Positions 39,710 to 41,934 of a DNA stretch of 41,934 nucleotides are shown in pieces. Position 1 is the stretch's first letter; the number at the start of each line of letters is the position of its first letter. Made by a program: the position numbers and the translations under genes. A model generated the notes under the pieces. The model saw nothing but the letters and a program-made list of their open reading frames with translations. It was not told where the DNA came from and did not search any database. The stretch spans positions 1 to 41,934 of the IMG/VR virus record IMGVR_UViG_3300004773_000008, one strand, 5' to 3'. The DNA is from a virus.

Positions 39710-39735
39710 TCTCGCCCTCTAAGGGCAGTACCCCG

Positions 39736-39782
39736 AAAGCCCCCATCCAGTTGTCATGTTCTGGGTGGGGGTTTTCTTTTGC
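39736..39782 (+). terminator. Intrinsic terminator after the replication genes
   Basis: AAAGCCCCCATCCAG (39736-39750) pairs with CTGGGTGGGGGTTTT (39761-39775), loop TTGTCATGTT, followed by CTTTT. A smaller GCCCT/AGGGC hairpin precedes it. It separates the TerL-helicase operon from the small-gene chain. Confidence 0.9.
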
Positions 39783-39893
39783 CCTAGTGTTTATGCGGCT
39801 CCAGCAGCCATGAAAATAATTGAAAATAATTCTTGATCGAAATCCAGAAACTGATTGAATGGTTTCAAGCGGATCAACCAACCGCATCACAAC

Positions 39894-40169
39894 ATGAAAA
39901 CAAAAAAAGCAAAAGTCCACATGGTGGATGCAACTGAGATAGCAGAAGAGATCACGAAGGAATTAACAGCGGAGTTCCGTTTGTTGATTCAAGGATTCGT
40001 AAACAAGTACACAGATGAGAACTCTTACCCAGAGGAGTACCACTCACTTGTATCATGGGGAGTGATTCCCATTTATGACATTCTCGACAACGAAGCACCC
40101 AGCTTCTTAAATATTGTTTGGAATGCTATAGACAATGCACTAAACGAAGAGCAAGAGGAGGCCGAGTAA
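39894..40169 (+). CDS. Hypothetical acidic protein (91 aa)
   Basis: ATG 39894 is preferred to 39855, which adds a low-quality leader. It begins MKTKKAKVHMVDATEIAEEI, is helical and ends in an acidic tail (NEEQEEAE). It is the first gene after the terminator. Not recognised. Confidence 0.55.
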   Translation: MKTKKAKVHMVDATEIAEEITKELTAEFRLLIQGFVNKYTDENSYPEEYHSLVSWGVIPIYDILDNEAPSFLNIVWNAIDNALNEEQEEAE

Positions 40170-40170
40170 C

Positions 40171-40377
40171 ATGAAAAACATAACCAAAGCAATTAATGAG
40201 GTGGAGTACCAGTTGCATGACATGGTTAAAAAAGCTATGCGTGACAACAGGGAGTCAATCTCAATCAATCGCCACCACGCTCGTTCACTCCTGACTTACC
40301 TTCAGCCTGCCAAGGGAGAACTTGATGAGATCAACGCAGATCAAAACCCAGAAGACTACGCCCACCTAAATAACTAA
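40171..40377 (+). CDS. Hypothetical small protein (68 aa)
   Basis: Not recognised. It begins MKNITKAINEVEYQLHDMVK and continues with SINRHHARSLLTYLQPAKGE. It starts one base after the preceding stop. Helical, soluble, without Cys. Confidence 0.55.
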   Translation: MKNITKAINEVEYQLHDMVKKAMRDNRESISINRHHARSLLTYLQPAKGELDEINADQNPEDYAHLNN

Positions 40378-40381
40378 AAAC

Positions 40382-40543
40382 ATGAACTATCATACCATGT
40401 CATACGTTGCGGCAGTTGCCGCATTATCGGGAAACCTCCCTGCATACGATGTGCCAATCGAATTGCAGGATCGCACAGAGTCACGCCCATGCTTGCACGA
40501 CGAGCGAGTTATCGTAGTTGAGCGTAACGAGGCTCCAGTATAG
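40382..40543 (+). CDS. Hypothetical small protein (53 aa)
   Basis: ATG 40382 opens MNYHTMSYVAAVAALSGNLP and ends VVERNEAPV. An Ala-rich helix comes before a strand-like end. A perfect 7-bp inverted repeat (TGCGGCA/TGCCGCA) lies in its first third. Spacing of 4 bases to the gene before supports it. Confidence 0.5.
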   Translation: MNYHTMSYVAAVAALSGNLPAYDVPIELQDRTESRPCLHDERVIVVERNEAPV

Positions 40544-40561
40544 ACGGCATACACTTCACTA

Positions 40562-40627
40562 ATGAAGAACTACTACAACTCCGTATGGGAGGATCGCAAG
40601 CCAACAATTATCGTTATCGAAAAATGA
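40562..40627 (+). CDS. Micropeptide (21 aa), coupled to next gene
   Basis: MKNYYNSVWEDRKPTIIVIE then K, with its stop overlapping the next start by ATGA. It may be a small regulatory leader for the membrane gene after it, or chance. Low confidence. Confidence 0.35.
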   Translation: MKNYYNSVWEDRKPTIIVIEK

Positions 40628-40848
40628 ACACACTCGTAATCACCACTGGAATCATTGGGCTTATCGGGGTATACATCCTCGGCCTGTGGCTATATGGTCA
40701 TCACGTTCGTCAGATCCAGCTTGAAGAATTAGCAGATCTATTCCGCAAGGATCAAGAGAAGTTTAACCTTTACTTCTACAATATTGCTATCAAGATCACC
40801 AAGCGTGAGATCGCCCAACAAAAACAAAACAATGACATCGCTTGTTGA
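40624..40848 (+). CDS. Small single-pass membrane protein (74 aa)
   Basis: ATG 40624 at an ATGA overlap. N-terminal membrane helix (TTGIIGLIGVYILGLWLYG, about 7-25) is followed by a charged helix (RQIQLEELADLFRKDQEKFN). N-in or N-out is unclear. Function unknown; its end overlaps the next gene by 17 bases. Confidence 0.55.
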   Translation: MNTLVITTGIIGLIGVYILGLWLYGHHVRQIQLEELADLFRKDQEKFNLYFYNIAIKITKREIAQQKQNNDIAC

Positions 40849-41020
40849 AGACGAATTCCAAAGGATGGAAGGGGTAATCGACGATCTAGAAAAAGCCAAC
40901 TCCTGCATTCTGGAGCTTTATCTATCAGCACAAAACACCCTAAAAGAAATCATCAAACTAAACTCACTTTGTAAGACAAAAGAAATCGCAGACATCATCG
41001 ACAAGGAACTTAACTCATGA
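40832..41020 (+). CDS. Small helical protein (62 aa)
   Basis: ATG 40832 is chosen; an earlier in-frame ATG lies in the preceding gene. MTSLVEDEFQRMEGVIDDLE suggests a coiled coil. Cys at 25 and 47 are not clustered. It overlaps the next gene by ATGA. Not recognised. Confidence 0.5.
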   Translation: MTSLVEDEFQRMEGVIDDLEKANSCILELYLSAQNTLKEIIKLNSLCKTKEIADIIDKELNS

Positions 41021-41223
41021 AACACACAAACAAATCGCAGTCATTCCGAATCCTCAACTTTATGAAGAGGGGCAGGGGTATCACACCAGTTCAAGCACTT
41101 AACAAATTTTGGTGCTTCCGATTGGCCTCCAGAATCCATGAACTAAAAGGCATGGGTCACAACATAACCACAACCAAAGTAACCAAGGGCGACAAGTCCT
41201 TTGCAAAATACAACCTTAACTAA
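41017..41223 (+). CDS. Helix-turn-helix protein (68 aa)
   Basis: ILNFMKRGRGITPVQALNKF then WCFRLASRIHELKGMGHNI is the pattern of the short phage HTH domain in which ITPxxAL and RLAxRIHxLxxxGH are conserved. It probably binds DNA and regulates early genes. ATGA overlap with the preceding gene. Confidence 0.8.
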   Translation: MKHTNKSQSFRILNFMKRGRGITPVQALNKFWCFRLASRIHELKGMGHNITTTKVTKGDKSFAKYNLN

Positions 41224-41225
41224 TT

Positions 41226-41552
41226 GTGAGCATTATTATTCCATCATCCATCGACGAAAACTCAGTACGAGTTCCAATGCAGTTCCCACTCCGAGCACAG
41301 GACGATAGCGTAGTTGACGCTAATGATCGTTGCGTTCTTACAATTGACGATAGCGTCACGATTCAAGAATCGTTAAAGTTCGCCAAGCTATTTGCTAAAG
41401 CCCCAGAGATGTGGGAGTTGCTAGGTGACGCATATGTCGTGCTTTCTGCCGTAGCTCGTACATCTGGTTTTGATCATGGATCTCCAGACGAGAAGGATAA
41501 GCAGGCTTGCATCTTGTGCCGTTGCGAATCCCTGCTTGATTCAATCCAATGA
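41226..41552 (+). CDS. Hypothetical protein (108 aa), GTG start
   Basis: Starts with GTG at 41226, two bases after the preceding stop. MSIIIPSSIDENSVRVPMQF and a helical centre (ESLKFAKLFAKAPEMWELLG) are seen, with a CILCRCE near the end. AKAPEMWELL occurs in several phage proteins of unknown role. ATGA overlap with the next gene. Confidence 0.6.
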   Translation: MSIIIPSSIDENSVRVPMQFPLRAQDDSVVDANDRCVLTIDDSVTIQESLKFAKLFAKAPEMWELLGDAYVVLSAVARTSGFDHGSPDEKDKQACILCRCESLLDSIQ

Positions 41553-41818
41553 AAAAAGGAAGAAAGTTTGTAAATTACATTCCTCACAACAAATATATTC
41601 ACATTGATACCAAGGGTAATGACTATGAGGATTATCTAATAAGCCTGTCAAATACTGTAAGTGCTGCTTGCGATAAGTTCTTTGCTAAGAGGGGAATCTT
41701 TCCAATCAATCCATTCATGAAGACAGATGAGGATGAGCGCAACAAACGAGCGCAAGCGGCGATGCAGATGGGATGGAAGATTGCTAAAGAGGAGCAGGAT
41801 AAGGAGGAGGCAAAATGA
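41549..41818 (+). CDS. Hypothetical small protein (89 aa)
   Basis: Not recognised. MKKGRKFVNYIPHNKYIHID is followed by a helical C-terminus (DEDERNKRAQAAMQMGWKIA) with a charged end. ATGA overlap with the preceding gene. Confidence 0.55.
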   Translation: MKKGRKFVNYIPHNKYIHIDTKGNDYEDYLISLSNTVSAACDKFFAKRGIFPINPFMKTDEDERNKRAQAAMQMGWKIAKEEQDKEEAK

Positions 41819-41862
41819 ATCCAGAACAAAAACTTCCACCTAGAGAACTCTGGGATAAATAG
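41815..41862 (+). CDS. Possible 15-residue micropeptide
   Basis: A strong purine-rich site (AAGGAGGAGG) precedes ATG 41815, and the start overlaps the preceding stop as ATGA. The product is MNPEQKLPPRELWDK. The ribosome site argues for translation, but it is too short for confidence. Confidence 0.3.
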   Translation: MNPEQKLPPRELWDK

Positions 41863-41874
41863 AGGAAATAACAA

Positions 41875-41934
41875 ATGAATACGATTATGAAATACAAATT
41901 AACTAAAAACACAAAAGAAGTAAATGGTATCACC
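41875..41934 (+). CDS. N-terminus of the hexapeptide-repeat protein, truncated by window end
   Basis: AGAGGAAATAACAA precedes ATG 41875. The 20 visible residues MNTIMKYKLTKNTKEVNGIT are the typical start of phage hexapeptide-repeat proteins that go on to a GDLGGWxEKEENLS motif, which is where base 1 of the window picks up. Joining the ends keeps the frame, though roughly ten residues usually found between the two motifs seem absent. This is probably the missing 5' part of the gene at 1-774. Confidence 0.7.
   Translation, partial: MNTIMKYKLTKNTKEVNGIT

Noticed and set aside
1-41934. Lysogeny module or integrase
   Set aside because: No tyrosine or serine recombinase, no clear CI/Cro pair and no attachment-site repeat was seen; HTH proteins at 28583 and 41017 alone do not support lysogeny.

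Overview
The window is almost the whole genome of a tailed double-stranded DNA phage, about 42 kb and AT-leaning, from an uncultured and probably freshwater Gram-negative host. I recognise a large terminase, portal, scaffold, major capsid protein, internal virion (ejection) proteins, fibres and a lysis set. I find no tape measure, tail tube, sheath, integrase or repressor, so a short-tailed, virulent, podovirus-like phage fits best. A diderm host is inferred from a spanin-like lipoprotein with a C-terminal membrane anchor. Few genes have a clear Shine-Dalgarno; AT-rich leaders and stop-TTT-ATG junctions recur, as in bacteria that rely little on Shine-Dalgarno (Bacteroidota and some others). 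The exact host cannot be named. The first ORF lacks its start, and the last bases start what looks like the N-terminus of the same hexapeptide-repeat protein. The contig is therefore very likely a circularly permuted genome, nearly or fully closed.

Layout. 1-1000: hexapeptide-repeat protein and a small basic protein. 1.4-3.3 kb: four small leftward genes around a rightward terminase-small-subunit-like gene, with many GTAAGAC motifs (candidate pac region). 3.35-4.49 kb: 1.1 kb without a credible gene but full of hairpins, including a tRNA-like fold; probably a large structured RNA. 4.5-18.1 kb: glycosyltransferase, neck-type protein, internal virion proteins including an 1844-residue polyvalent protein with a metallopeptidase motif, fibre/spike-like proteins, a second glycosyltransferase and an overlapping nuclease. 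18.1-20.1 kb: HNH endonuclease, direct repeats, major capsid protein and terminator. 20.2-25.3 kb: decoration and fibre genes, including three that share an N-terminal module and a GC-rich fibre block. 25.3-27.1 kb: lysis and small membrane proteins. 27.1-30.4 kb: ERF annealing protein, metallophosphoesterase and small genes. 30.4-34.6 kb: portal to scaffold, then a terminator. 34.7-39.8 kb: PAPS-reductase-like protein, membrane protein, TerL, RecB-like nuclease, DnaB-like helicase and SSB-like protein, then a terminator. 39.9-41.9 kb: chain of small overlapping early-type genes.

How it fits together. DnaB-like helicase, SSB-like protein, RecB/Cas4-like nuclease and ERF annealase form a small replication-recombination set. 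No DNA polymerase, primase or RNA polymerase was recognised, so host enzymes are probably used. Recombination-generated concatemers could be cut by TerS/TerL by headful packaging. The capsid gene lies more than 10 kb from portal and scaffold, next to an HNH gene, which is an unusual order. The most intriguing element is the ~1 kb candidate RNA at 3.4-4.5 kb. All family calls come from motifs read by eye; no database search was run.
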